From Treponema sp. (lineage in GTDB: Bacteria; Spirochaetota; Spirochaetia; Treponematales; Treponemataceae): a stretch of DNA of 42,602 nucleotides. The stretch is from positions 1-42,602 of the forward strand of contig JAEDGQ010000006.1 of assembly GCA_016297415.1 (NCBI GenBank). Reading direction: 5' to 3'. This document shows, in pieces, positions 16,725 to 25,085 of the stretch; the stretch's first letter is position 1; each line of letters opens with the position of its first letter. The notes beneath the pieces are model-generated. The model was not told the DNA's origin. It worked only from the letters and a program-made list of their open reading frames with translations, and ran no database searches. The position numbers and the translations under genes were made by a program.

Positions 16725-18833
16725 ATGAAAAAACTTTTTAAGAACGCAGTTCAGTTATTTTTCTTACTGGCAGGTATTTCATTATTTGCCGGTGAAGGAA
16801 ATTCTGCTGCCCTGAAACATTTTGACAAAGGCCTCAGTTATCAAAACAGAGAAAACTGGTATGAAGCTGCCGAAGAATTTCAACAGGCAGTTCAGGCCAA
16901 TAATTCTTTTGGAGAAGCCTGGTATCACCTTGCCCGTGTTACTTATGAAGTAAACGATTTTAATCTTTGTCTTACTTATCTTGAAAGTGCTGAAAAATTC
17001 TGTAAAAACAGGACAGACATTCTTAATCTTCGGGGAATGTGTTACATATCTCTCCGTCGTCTTGATGATGCAAAAGTAATTTTTCAGAACATTATTAAAG
17101 AATATCCTAACAATGTTGATGCCCGTTTTGGTCTTGCCGAAATAGAACTTTATTCCGGCGGATTTGATGGAGCTGAAAACTTCTATCTTGATGCTCTTAA
17201 ACGTCAGGGCACTAACAGAAAAGCACTTCTTTCACTGGCTCTCTTATGTGCAGAAACAGGAAAGAATGACATGGCTCAGAAATATATTCTTCAGGCCTTA
17301 AAATATCATTCCGCTGATGCTGAAGTTCATTATCTTGCAGGTTTTCTTGAAGCTAAAAAAGGAAACCTTCGGGAAGCTGAAAGAAGAGCCAGAGCAGCCG
17401 TTCAGATTAAAAATAATTACACAAATGCCTATATTCTTCTGGCCAGTATTCTTTATGCCCAGAAAAACTATGATGAAGTAATTGATATTTGTGATTATCT
17501 GATTAACACAAACCGCAATACAATTAAAGCCTGGTTTTTGAAGGGATATTCCCAGTATAAAAAGAATCTTCCTGACGATGCCTTTGATACATGGTCACAG
17601 GCTCTTTCAATTGACGAAACTGATGAAATCCTTCGCAGTGCTCTTGAAATGACAGTAACTTCAAATATGCCTCTTGAAGACGAACGCAGAAGTGAACTTG
17701 CTTTATGGCACATAAAAAAAGCAAGGGAATATACAAAACTCTTTCAGGGGGAAGAAGCCCGTTACGAGTATCAGAGGGCCCTTAAACTGGATCCTTCCAA
17801 TTACTCTGCCAGAAGCGAATTTGCCGAATTAATCAGAAAAATCGGTTTAAATGAACTGTATCTTAATCAGCTGAACTTTATTAATGATAATTCGAAAATT
17901 GATGTTTCTGGTCTTACAGAACAGGAAAGATATAATTACATCAAAACAAAAGATACAATTGAAGCCTACAATTCACTTATGAAGTATTCCCTCAACAATA
18001 AGTGGAATGTTGAACCATTCTATCTTGATAAAACAAGATGGAATATGGGAATTTATTTTACTAAATCACCTGTTCAGTTAAATCATGTAGATTCTGAAGA
18101 TATTGCAGCTTTCATGGCTCAGGAAAGTTTTAGCGGGGCTGCCGTTACTTCAGTTTCTGTTCAGAAAATTCCTGTCAGCGGATATGGAGAAGCCTTCCGG
18201 ATGGCAAGAAACAGTAAACAGGATTATTTTGTATTAATGAAGTTTGAAGAATCAGAAAGAGAAGTGAGTCTGGATGCTGTTATTTATAACGGACGCAATG
18301 GCACAGAAACTTCAAAATTCAGTCTTTTCCGTACCGGTAACGACAGATTTGCCTCTGTTCTTCGTTCTTTCCGCAGAAATGTGCTTAATATTCTCCCTGC
18401 CAGAGGAAAAATCATTGCCAGAAGCGGAAACGAGATTCTTGTTGATATGGGAAAGTCTGAAGGAATTACAAAAGGTACTGTTCTTGATGTTGTAAAAGCA
18501 GGAAATGTCAGAACTGTAGATAAAGGACCTGGTGTTACCTTTGATGAAAAATATTCCCTAGGACAGATTTTAATCGAACAGGTTGGCGAAGAAATTTCCC
18601 AGGGAACTCTGACACAGAAAAGTTTCTATGACCGTGTTAATCTTAATGATGAACTTCTTGTAAAATCAATTCCGGCTTCTGCGGAAGCTGGTGGAATTGC
18701 AGATACAAATCCAGCTGCAGATCAGAATGGTAACCTTCTTCCAACTTCCGGCCGCACAGAAAAACTTACAGCTGATGATCTTGGACTTGTAAAAACACCT
18801 CTGTTTGTAGATTTAATCAGAAGTATTGATTAG
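16725..18833 (+). CDS. Secreted tetratricopeptide-repeat protein with a C-terminal FlgT-like domain
   Basis: A 702-residue exported protein. The ATG at 16725 is preferred over an upstream TTG because it follows GGTGGGGA and starts the signal peptide (MKKLFKNAVQL... ending near LFAGEG). Residues about 30-300 hold about eight TPR units (repeated A/Y/A patterns such as 'AEEFQQAVQANNSFGEAWYHLA' shortened: EAWYHLA, NVDARFGLA, DAEVHYLAGFLEA). The middle is unassigned. Residues about 560-620 (KIIARSGNEILVDMGKSEG, then 'GTVLDVV') resemble the C-terminal beta domain of FlgT-like envelope proteins. It ends the trpS run. Likely a periplasmic scaffold; the exact role is unknown. Confidence 0.85.
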   Translation: MKKLFKNAVQLFFLLAGISLFAGEGNSAALKHFDKGLSYQNRENWYEAAEEFQQAVQANNSFGEAWYHLARVTYEVNDFNLCLTYLESAEKFCKNRTDILNLRGMCYISLRRLDDAKVIFQNIIKEYPNNVDARFGLAEIELYSGGFDGAENFYLDALKRQGTNRKALLSLALLCAETGKNDMAQKYILQALKYHSADAEVHYLAGFLEAKKGNLREAERRARAAVQIKNNYTNAYILLASILYAQKNYDEVIDICDYLINTNRNTIKAWFLKGYSQYKKNLPDDAFDTWSQALSIDETDEILRSALEMTVTSNMPLEDERRSELALWHIKKAREYTKLFQGEEARYEYQRALKLDPSNYSARSEFAELIRKIGLNELYLNQLNFINDNSKIDVSGLTEQERYNYIKTKDTIEAYNSLMKYSLNNKWNVEPFYLDKTRWNMGIYFTKSPVQLNHVDSEDIAAFMAQESFSGAAVTSVSVQKIPVSGYGEAFRMARNSKQDYFVLMKFEESEREVSLDAVIYNGRNGTETSKFSLFRTGNDRFASVLRSFRRNVLNILPARGKIIARSGNEILVDMGKSEGITKGTVLDVVKAGNVRTVDKGPGVTFDEKYSLGQILIEQVGEEISQGTLTQKSFYDRVNLNDELLVKSIPASAEAGGIADTNPAADQNGNLLPTSGRTEKLTADDLGLVKTPLFVDLIRSID

Positions 18834-18888
18834 GTATAAAGGGATAAAAACTTAAAGAATCCAATGTTTTTTAATTGACAATAAAAAA

Positions 18889-18975
18889 GGGCTGTCCAAT
18901 AAGTTTGCATTACGGTGGTTGAGTTTATCGAAACCACCATATTTAGTGTAGCGCTCATTACTTTTGGGACAGCCC
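18889..18975. repeat. Palindromic intergenic repeat, copy A (terminator-like)
   Basis: Outer arms GGGCTGTCC (18889-18897) and GGACAGCCC (18967-18975) are perfectly complementary and flanked by an A-run and a T-run, so the element can act as a terminator in both directions between the convergent TPR gene and 18984-19913. An inner hairpin, GGTGGTT (18914-18920) with AACCACC (18932-18938), encloses the loop. A 57-base core (18896-18952) is identical to copy C. See copies at 34061-34188 and 35055-35133. Confidence 0.85.
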
Positions 18976-18983
18976 CTTTTCCT

Positions 18984-19913
18984 TTATTTTACAGGCAGTT
19001 CGTAGAAATCAAGGCAGGAATTAATCCATTTTTTTGAAAGTACCGGATATGAATCTTCTACAAAAAGGAACATGGTAAGAGCATTTCTGTAGTTTCCGTT
19101 GAAATACTGTGCCTGTCCAAGATAAAATACTGCTCTGTCTGTTGTTTCCTGAGTTCTGTTGACTCCCAGAAATTCCTGAAGAGCTTTAACAGAACCTTTA
19201 TAGTCTTTTTTTACGAAATAATTCTTAAGAACTTCAAAAAGGAAATAATCATCGCCGCCACCTGGTTCAAAAAGATCCTGATCAAAAAAGTAAGGTTCCA
19301 GTTTTTCTTTTGGTGATGCACTGTATCCCTGCGCAAGTTCGATTCCACAGTCCATTACTTTTTTACTGAGAACATTCGGTTTTCTTTCGATATCGCCAAT
19401 CAGGTCAAGATAAGGAAGTGGAAGTTCTCGAAGAGTGCCTGTTTCGTAAGTTTTTTCTCTGGCAGCTTCCAGCTGTTCTTCAGATGGTTCTTCTTTTTTG
19501 GCAGGTCGTGAAACTTTGACCCCTTTAACAGTGGCATTTACAGAAGGAATTATGACTTTGTAAACAGAACCGTCTTCAAGTCTTGCAATTACAGCGTAAT
19601 AATAATCCCTGTAATTTGTAACTGTGTCTGTATATGAAACAGCCTTTCCCGAAAGCTGAGCTTCTGGAGAAAGACCTTCAAGATTTTCTACAGATGTAAA
19701 TGGCTGAGTGTTTTTGTAAATAAGTACAGCTTCTGCAGAAAAATCTTTTGGAAGTTTCCAGGTAATTTTGATTTTATTTGTGGAAACGGCTTTGGCACTG
19801 ATCATATCAACAACAGGACGGGTTGTAGACATGGCTGAAGGCTGTGCCCGGGCAGAAAAAAGTGTAAAAAAAGCTGCAAAAACGGCAGTAGAAATGACTT
19901 TAAAAACACGCAT
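18984..19913 (-). CDS. Secreted protein with fibronectin type III-like domain
   Basis: A 309-residue exported protein with a signal peptide ending near LFSARAQPS. Residues about 35-125 look like a fibronectin type III fold: a Trp in KITWKLP, the YKNTQPF segment and a late tyrosine pair (DYYYAVIAR). A Lys/Glu-rich linker follows, and the last 100 residues are helical with a TPR-like pattern (FYLGQAQYFNGNYRNALTMF). There is no Shine-Dalgarno sequence before the ATG at 19913. It is divergent from the Cas2-like gene with only 65 bases between start codons. Function unknown; probably a periplasmic or surface binding protein. Confidence 0.75.
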   Translation of the reverse strand: MRVFKVISTAVFAAFFTLFSARAQPSAMSTTRPVVDMISAKAVSTNKIKITWKLPKDFSAEAVLIYKNTQPFTSVENLEGLSPEAQLSGKAVSYTDTVTNYRDYYYAVIARLEDGSVYKVIIPSVNATVKGVKVSRPAKKEEPSEEQLEAAREKTYETGTLRELPLPYLDLIGDIERKPNVLSKKVMDCGIELAQGYSASPKEKLEPYFFDQDLFEPGGGDDYFLFEVLKNYFVKKDYKGSVKALQEFLGVNRTQETTDRAVFYLGQAQYFNGNYRNALTMFLFVEDSYPVLSKKWINSCLDFYELPVK

Positions 19914-19943
19914 ATATTTATATTTTGCAACAAATTAGACTAT

Positions 19944-19972
19944 TTGACAAGGCAACACCTTTACTTTATTCT
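19944..19972 (+). promoter_or_regulatory. Promoter predicting a leaderless mRNA for the Cas2-like gene
   Basis: Consensus TTGACA (19944-19949), a 17-base spacer and TATTCT (19967-19972). The ATG of the Cas2-like gene begins at 19979, seven bases after the -10, where transcription should start. No Shine-Dalgarno sequence precedes this ATG. Both facts point to a transcript that starts at or within a base or two of the start codon. The same promoter may drive prfB and the downstream lol genes. Confidence 0.55.
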
Positions 19973-19978
19973 TATCAT

Positions 19979-20266
19979 ATGTTTGTTTCTGTAGTTTTAG
20001 ATCCTTCCAATGTTGAAAATGCCCGTGCAGAAGCTGCTGTATTAACAAGATTCGGGTTTAATAAAGTTCAACGGGCCTGTTGGGAAACAATGTCTCTTTC
20101 TGAAAATCAGCTTAACCTTCTTAAAAGAGAACTTGATTCAGTTACAGATTATTATGACACTTTAAGAATTTATCAGTTTCCTGTTAACGGAAATTTTGCT
20201 ATTACAACATTAAATCAGAAAAAATGGAAAAAAGCAGTTTTTGGTTCCGGCCAGCCTGCAAAATAA
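19979..20266 (+). CDS. Stand-alone Cas2-like (ferredoxin-fold) protein
   Basis: A 95-residue protein whose layout matches Cas2/VapD-type ferredoxin folds: a first strand with an aspartate (MFVSVVLDPSN, D8), helix, then RFGFNKVQRACWE (compare Cas2 'yG..vQ.SvfE'), a second helix (LNLLKRELDSV) and a strand DTLRIYQFP. The length is right for Cas2. An in-frame TTG lies at 19925, but the Cas2-like fold starts at the ATG at 19979. No cas1 or array is nearby. The gene ends 21 bases before prfB, so co-transcription is likely. Whether it retains nuclease activity or has a housekeeping role is not known. Confidence 0.7.
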   Translation: MFVSVVLDPSNVENARAEAAVLTRFGFNKVQRACWETMSLSENQLNLLKRELDSVTDYYDTLRIYQFPVNGNFAITTLNQKKWKKAVFGSGQPAK

Positions 20267-20287
20267 TTATCCTTCCGAGGTAAAAAA

Positions 20288-21422
20288 ATGCTTGAAGATT
20301 TAAAAGAACCATTAGATAAATTAAAAGATGACATCCTTGGTGTCTGGGGGCGTCTTTGACCACGATGGAATCGACAAAAAAATAAAAGAAACTGAAGCCC
20401 TCACTGCGTCACCTGATTTCTGGAATGATTCAGATAATGCCCAGAAAGTTATGAATGACCTTAAATATTTGAAGGGCAGAGTTGAACCGTGGCGTGAACT
20501 TATTTCCGAAATTGAAGATATGACAACACTTTACGAGCTTGGAGTAGAAGGCGGAGATCAGAGTGTTGAAAATGATTTAAGGCCTCAGCTTGAAGCTGCT
20601 CAGAAAAAATTTGAACATCAGTCGATTTTAAATCTTCTTTCAGGGGAAGTTGATAAGTCAGGATGCTTTCTTACAATCCATTCTGGAGCCGGTGGTACAG
20701 AAGCCTGTGACTGGGCTTATATGCTGAGCAGAATGTATATCCGCTGGGCTGAACGCAATGGTTTTAAGATGGAAACTGTTGATCTTCAGGAAGATGAAGG
20801 CGGAATCAAGTCTACAACCATTCAGATTACCGGAGACTATGTATACGGAAAAATGAAAGGCGAAGCAGGAATTCATCGTCTTATCCGCATTAGTCCTTTT
20901 GATGCAAATGCACGCCGTCATACATCTTTTGCATCTGTTTTTATTTTCCCGGTCCTTGATGACACAATTAAAGTTGACATCAGGCCTGAAGATTTAAGGA
21001 TTGATACATACCGTTCAGGCGGAAAAGGCGGACAGCATGTTAATAAAACTGACTCTGCTGTTCGTTTTACACATCTTCCTACAGGAATCGTTGTTCAGTG
21101 TGATTCGGAACGTTCTCAGCTTATGAACAGAGCTACAGCCATGAGTATTCTTAAGGCTAAACTGTATCAGTATTACAAAGAACAGAAAGAAAAAGAAAAT
21201 GCCAGGTTTGGGGCCGAGAAAAAAGATATTTCCTGGGGTAACCAGATCCGTACATATGTATTCCAGCCATACACAATGGTTAAGGATCATCGTACAAAGC
21301 AGGAAGCCGGCAATATTCAGTCTGTTATGGATGGTGATATTGATCAGTTTATTGATGCTTATCTTCAGGCTCAGTGGAACGGTCAGCTTTCTTCAGCAGA
21401 AGATTCTGACGATGACATGTAG
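20288..21422 (+). CDS. prfB: Peptide chain release factor 2, with programmed +1 frameshift
   Basis: RF2 ends translation at UGA and UAA. The ATG at 20288 (GAGG about 8 bases before) opens a 23-codon frame ending in an in-frame TGA at 20357-20359; after a +1 slip the frame continues to 21422, about 377 residues in all. The stop-codon-recognition motif SPF occurs in IRISPFDANARRHTS, and the catalytic GGQ in SGGKGGQHVNKTDSA. The frame shown is not a plain reading frame: annotate as a join at the slip site. Lies between the Cas2-like gene and the PEGA-domain gene in a tight plus-strand run. Confidence 0.95.
20346..20360 (+). other. prfB: Programmed +1 frameshift site in prfB
   Basis: GGGGG (20346-20350) is an internal Shine-Dalgarno-like stretch, followed by CGT, the slippery codon CTT (20354-20356), stop TGA (20357-20359) and C. 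This is the same layout as the E. coli RF2 site (SD-like, 3-base spacer, CUU UGA C). The leucyl-tRNA slips from CUU to UUU and reads GAC next. Low RF2 raises slipping, giving autoregulation. Confidence 0.93.
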
Positions 21423-21449
21423 TTTTTAATTCTAAAAGGACCTGAGGAG

Positions 21450-23018
21450 TTGAAACTTTCGCGCACTTCATTTATTTCAATTGTTCTCTTTTTGGGATTT
21501 GTATCCTCTTTATCCGGTGAAAACTGGGTATTAGCAAGTCAGGAATTTAAAATCAAGAATAAAAATATAAAGGAATCCGAATCTCAGCTTACAAAAGTTC
21601 TTCCACAGTTAATTCTTGAACAGTTTTCGGAAAACGGTCTCAGACTTATTTCTTCTGAGGAAGAACTGGACCGTGAACTCTACAAACTTCAGACAGAAAG
21701 ACTTTCACTTTTTCTCCAGCTTTCAAAAGAGGAAAAGTCAAGGGATGCTCTGGTGCTTTCAAAGGCCACTCCTTCAGAATTAAAGAAAGCATTGTCTGAA
21801 GCCGGAAAAAAAATTGAAGATATTGAATCTAAAATCAGTGAAAACTTAAAACTGACAGAAGAAACAAAAAATAAATATCAGGAAAGAATTAGCAGCGAAA
21901 AGCAGGGACTGGATATTGCTGAAGAACATAAGAGCGGTTTTTCATTTTTCCAGAATGATAAAAACCTTTTGGCCAGCGAACTTGTTTCACTTTACAAAAG
22001 TGATAATTCGGCTTTGTTTACTCCCGGAACTCAGGCTGCTGAAGATGGTATTTCAAGTTATGCCTTTGAAAATGAAATAACAGCTGCAAAAATCAACGGA
22101 CTTCTCTGCGGCGATATAACTGTTTTTGGAGAGTACTGCTCAGTTAATGTTAACCTGTATGTTTTTCCCGGTGCTAAAAATGCCGGATGTGTAACTGAAG
22201 TGGGTTCCATAAATGATCTTGTAAGTATTTCGCAGTCTGTTGCCAGAAAACTTACTCCAAAAATTGCAAATTCAAAGCCTGTTAAACTTCGTTTTGAGAT
22301 TGAACCGGAAGAAGCCAGGGAACATGCCCTTGTCAGCATTGACGGAGTAATTCTTGGAAAAGAAGCAGTTCGGGAAGAAGTCATTATTGATGCTGGTATT
22401 CATACAGTTACTGTAAGTTCAGAAAATTATGAAAATCAAACTGTCAATTATTCATTTTCCGGTGAAGAAATATTTACAGTAAAAACAACCTTAAAACCTG
22501 TTGTAGAAGGTGTTTCTTCAATCAGGCTTAAAAAATACAGGGAAGGGCTTTTTTCGTTTAATGGCGCAGAAAGCAGTTCTATTAACGATCAGAATCCGGC
22601 AGGAACTGTTGCAATAAATGGCCGGACAGTTCTGGGTGTTTTTAAGAATAATGAAGGGGAAACTGCCTTCATTATGATTCCGGAAAAATATTCAGCAGAC
22701 GGCTTAAATCTTCTCGTTAACGCAAAACCTTTTAACAGAGAAAAAAACATTGATAAAAGACGAAAGTCTATGTATACAGCCTATAGTGTTCTCGTATGTT
22801 CACTTGTTCCAACTTTTTATTGTGTCGGGAATCTGAACGCCTCAGTAAATGCTTACAATGCTGACAGAGGTTCTTACAGTAATGCACAGAAATGGCAGAA
22901 TTATTCATATTTTTCAATCGGAGTATCAGGGGTCTGTGGCAGCTGGTTTGTTGTTGAACTTATACGGTATCTGAATGCAGCAAACGAAGTACTTCCGGCA
23001 GAAGCAAAAAAAGAATAA
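21450..23018 (+). CDS. Exported PEGA-domain protein
   Basis: A 522-residue protein with a signal peptide ending near SSLSGENW. Residues about 70-160 are a helical, coiled-coil-like stretch rich in Glu/Lys; about 285-350 form a PEGA domain (ALVSIDGVILGKEAV, 'DAGIHTVTVSSENYENQTV'). A hydrophobic segment near 440-460 and another near 488-505 suggest C-terminal membrane attachment. PEGA domains are common in spirochaete surface and S-layer-like proteins. The TTG at 21450 starts it; AAAAGGA lies 9 bases upstream, and a second purine block GAGGAG abuts the start. Function unknown, probably envelope-associated. Confidence 0.8.
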   Translation: MKLSRTSFISIVLFLGFVSSLSGENWVLASQEFKIKNKNIKESESQLTKVLPQLILEQFSENGLRLISSEEELDRELYKLQTERLSLFLQLSKEEKSRDALVLSKATPSELKKALSEAGKKIEDIESKISENLKLTEETKNKYQERISSEKQGLDIAEEHKSGFSFFQNDKNLLASELVSLYKSDNSALFTPGTQAAEDGISSYAFENEITAAKINGLLCGDITVFGEYCSVNVNLYVFPGAKNAGCVTEVGSINDLVSISQSVARKLTPKIANSKPVKLRFEIEPEEAREHALVSIDGVILGKEAVREEVIIDAGIHTVTVSSENYENQTVNYSFSGEEIFTVKTTLKPVVEGVSSIRLKKYREGLFSFNGAESSSINDQNPAGTVAINGRTVLGVFKNNEGETAFIMIPEKYSADGLNLLVNAKPFNREKNIDKRRKSMYTAYSVLVCSLVPTFYCVGNLNASVNAYNADRGSYSNAQKWQNYSYFSIGVSGVCGSWFVVELIRYLNAANEVLPAEAKKE

Positions 23019-23035
23019 CAAAGGGAGATTTATAT

Positions 23036-23899
23036 ATGTTTTCATTTACACAGAAATTAAAAGGACTTTTTTCAGGAAATAAAATTGATGAAGAATTTTT
23101 CGACAATTTAACAGATATTCTTGTGGAAGGAGATATAGGAGCAAAAATGGCTTTTGAAATTACTGACACTCTGGAAAAAATCTGCAAAACAAAGAAAATT
23201 TCAGAAGAAGATAAGATTCTTGATGAACTGGAATCGATTTTGCTTCAGTATGCAAAACCTGTTGATTTGAACCCTGATGATTCTAAAACAACAATTTTTA
23301 TGATGCTGGGAGTAAACGGTGTCGGTAAAACAACAACTGCTGCTAAAATTGCAAACCTTTACAAAAATAAAGGTAAGAAAGTTATTATGGCTGCAGCAGA
23401 CACTTTCCGTGCAGCAGCAGAAGAACAGCTTGAAATGCACGGAAAAAATCTTAATATTCGTGTTATTGCTCATCAGCATGGAAGTGATCCATCTGCAGTT
23501 GTATTTGATGCGGCAGATGCTGCCAGAGCAGGAAACGGTGCTCTTGTAATTGCAGATACAGCCGGTCGTCTTCATAATAAAGAAAACCTTGTCCGGGAAC
23601 TTCAGAAAATCGACAGAATTGCTGCTCAGAAAGCAGATGAAAACTGTTATAAAAAGATTCTTGTTATTGATGGAACTACTGGTCAGAATGCTGTTCGTCA
23701 GGCTGAAGTATTTAATGAAGCTGTTGGCCTTGATGCTGTTGTAATTACAAAATTTGATTCAACTGCAAAAGGGGGAATTGTTTTCACTATCGGAAAAGAA
23801 CTTGGAATCCCTGTAGCTTTTGTCTGTACTGGCGAAAAATACGAAAATATCGGTTCTTTTGAACCTGAAAAATATGTAAAAACATTTATCGGAAGATAA
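23036..23899 (+). CDS. ftsY: Signal recognition particle receptor FtsY
   Basis: SRP GTPase that docks ribosome-SRP complexes at the inner membrane for co-translational insertion. NG domain only: G1 GVNGVGKTT (92-99), DTFRAAAEEQL, G3 DTAGR, G4 TKFD, then STAKGG. At 287 residues it lacks the long acidic A domain of E. coli FtsY, as is usual outside Proteobacteria. The ATG at 23036 follows AAAGGGAGA. It is in the same run as the Lol genes. Confidence 0.96.
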   Translation: MFSFTQKLKGLFSGNKIDEEFFDNLTDILVEGDIGAKMAFEITDTLEKICKTKKISEEDKILDELESILLQYAKPVDLNPDDSKTTIFMMLGVNGVGKTTTAAKIANLYKNKGKKVIMAAADTFRAAAEEQLEMHGKNLNIRVIAHQHGSDPSAVVFDAADAARAGNGALVIADTAGRLHNKENLVRELQKIDRIAAQKADENCYKKILVIDGTTGQNAVRQAEVFNEAVGLDAVVITKFDSTAKGGIVFTIGKELGIPVAFVCTGEKYENIGSFEPEKYVKTFIGR

Positions 23900-23903
23900 A
23901 AAT

Positions 23904-25085
23904 TTGAAAAAAAATCTTTTCCTTCCTTTAATTTTTATTCTCCTCGCAGCAAAGTGCTTTTCTCAGGAAGAGGAAACCGTTTTTTCATGGCGTAAACTTT
24001 TTTTTGAACAGACAAGATATGTTCTTACCGGGGAAACAGAAATAGAAGAGGTAAAACCCTTAAAAAAACTTTCATCTCAGGGAGCTTTCATTTTTTCCCG
24101 TCTTGTGTGGGACAGTTCAATTTTGAATTTCGAAAGAGGATTTGATATTGTCTGGAGTGAATACAGAGGAGTAATTCAATATTCAAAAAAAGTATCTGTT
24201 AGTTCTGTAATTGAATCTGCAGCTGGAGCTGGAATTGAAAATGAGCTTGAGGAAGAACCTTTTCTTGATGGTGAAAAACTTCTTGAACTTCTTGATGGAA
24301 AAGACGAACACGCAGTAATTGAAGGAACTGATGAAGAACCTGCTGAAATTTATCACAGTGACAGACAGGGAGAATTAAGAAAATTTTCATACGGCGGAGA
24401 AAATTTTTCACTTTATACTTTAAATGGATTTACAAGACTGGTTAAAACTTCAGAACAGAATGTAACAAGACGTACTTTCGATAGTGACTGGAAACTCATA
24501 AAAAAGGAAGTTTTTAATAATCCTGATTCATCTGATTTGTTTAAGCTTCTTTCTCAGACTGTGTTTTTTTATTCTCCAGACGGTTTTGTAGTAAAGACGG
24601 AATTTGAAGATTTCAGCGAAAGTAAAAAAGTCATTACTGAATATGGACTTAATAATAAAAAAGCAGCAGAAACTACAGGTCATTTCGAAATAATTCCAGG
24701 TAAAGACGAAGAAGAAATCAAAACTTATCTTGAAGATTCCGTTAAAAACTGGGCTTATGATGCAGACGGCAGGGTAATTTCTGCTGAAACACTTAAATTT
24801 ACTTACGAAAAAAACAAAAAGGGCAAAACTGTAAAAAAACAGGATTCAACAAAGTATACTTATACATACACGCAAAAATCTGAAAATCCTGATGTGAACT
24901 ATTATGAAGGTGAAGACCTTAGAATAAAAACTGTTTATAATACTGATTCACATTGGATTGAAACTCTTTATTTTGATGATGGATTTTCTATTGTTACAGA
25001 GTTTGATGATGGATATAAAGTTCAGGAAACTTTTTATATAAATGGTCAGGAGATGAGGAGGAACAGGTTTGAAAAGGCCAGATAG
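23904..25085 (+). CDS. Exported protein with repeated beta-strand (YD/MORN-like) units
   Basis: A 393-residue exported protein (signal peptide MKKNLFLPLIFILL..., cleavage near CFSQEEE). The C-terminal two-thirds is a series of short aromatic strand-turn units (FYSPDGFVVKTEFEDF, WAYDADGRVISAETLKFTY, TLYFDDGFSIVTEFDD), resembling YD- or MORN-type repeats that make open beta-sheets. The TTG at 23904 is only 4 bases after ftsY. It overlaps the start of lolC by 17 bases. I do not recognise the family; translational coupling to lolC suggests an envelope role, perhaps in lipoprotein or outer-membrane assembly. Confidence 0.75.
   Translation: MKKNLFLPLIFILLAAKCFSQEEETVFSWRKLFFEQTRYVLTGETEIEEVKPLKKLSSQGAFIFSRLVWDSSILNFERGFDIVWSEYRGVIQYSKKVSVSSVIESAAGAGIENELEEEPFLDGEKLLELLDGKDEHAVIEGTDEEPAEIYHSDRQGELRKFSYGGENFSLYTLNGFTRLVKTSEQNVTRRTFDSDWKLIKKEVFNNPDSSDLFKLLSQTVFFYSPDGFVVKTEFEDFSESKKVITEYGLNNKKAAETTGHFEIIPGKDEEEIKTYLEDSVKNWAYDADGRVISAETLKFTYEKNKKGKTVKKQDSTKYTYTYTQKSENPDVNYYEGEDLRIKTVYNTDSHWIETLYFDDGFSIVTEFDDGYKVQETFYINGQEMRRNRFEKAR

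Noticed and set aside
19979..20266. CRISPR locus suggested by the Cas2-like gene
   Set aside because: No set of evenly spaced direct repeats and no cas1 or effector gene was found on either strand anywhere in the window.
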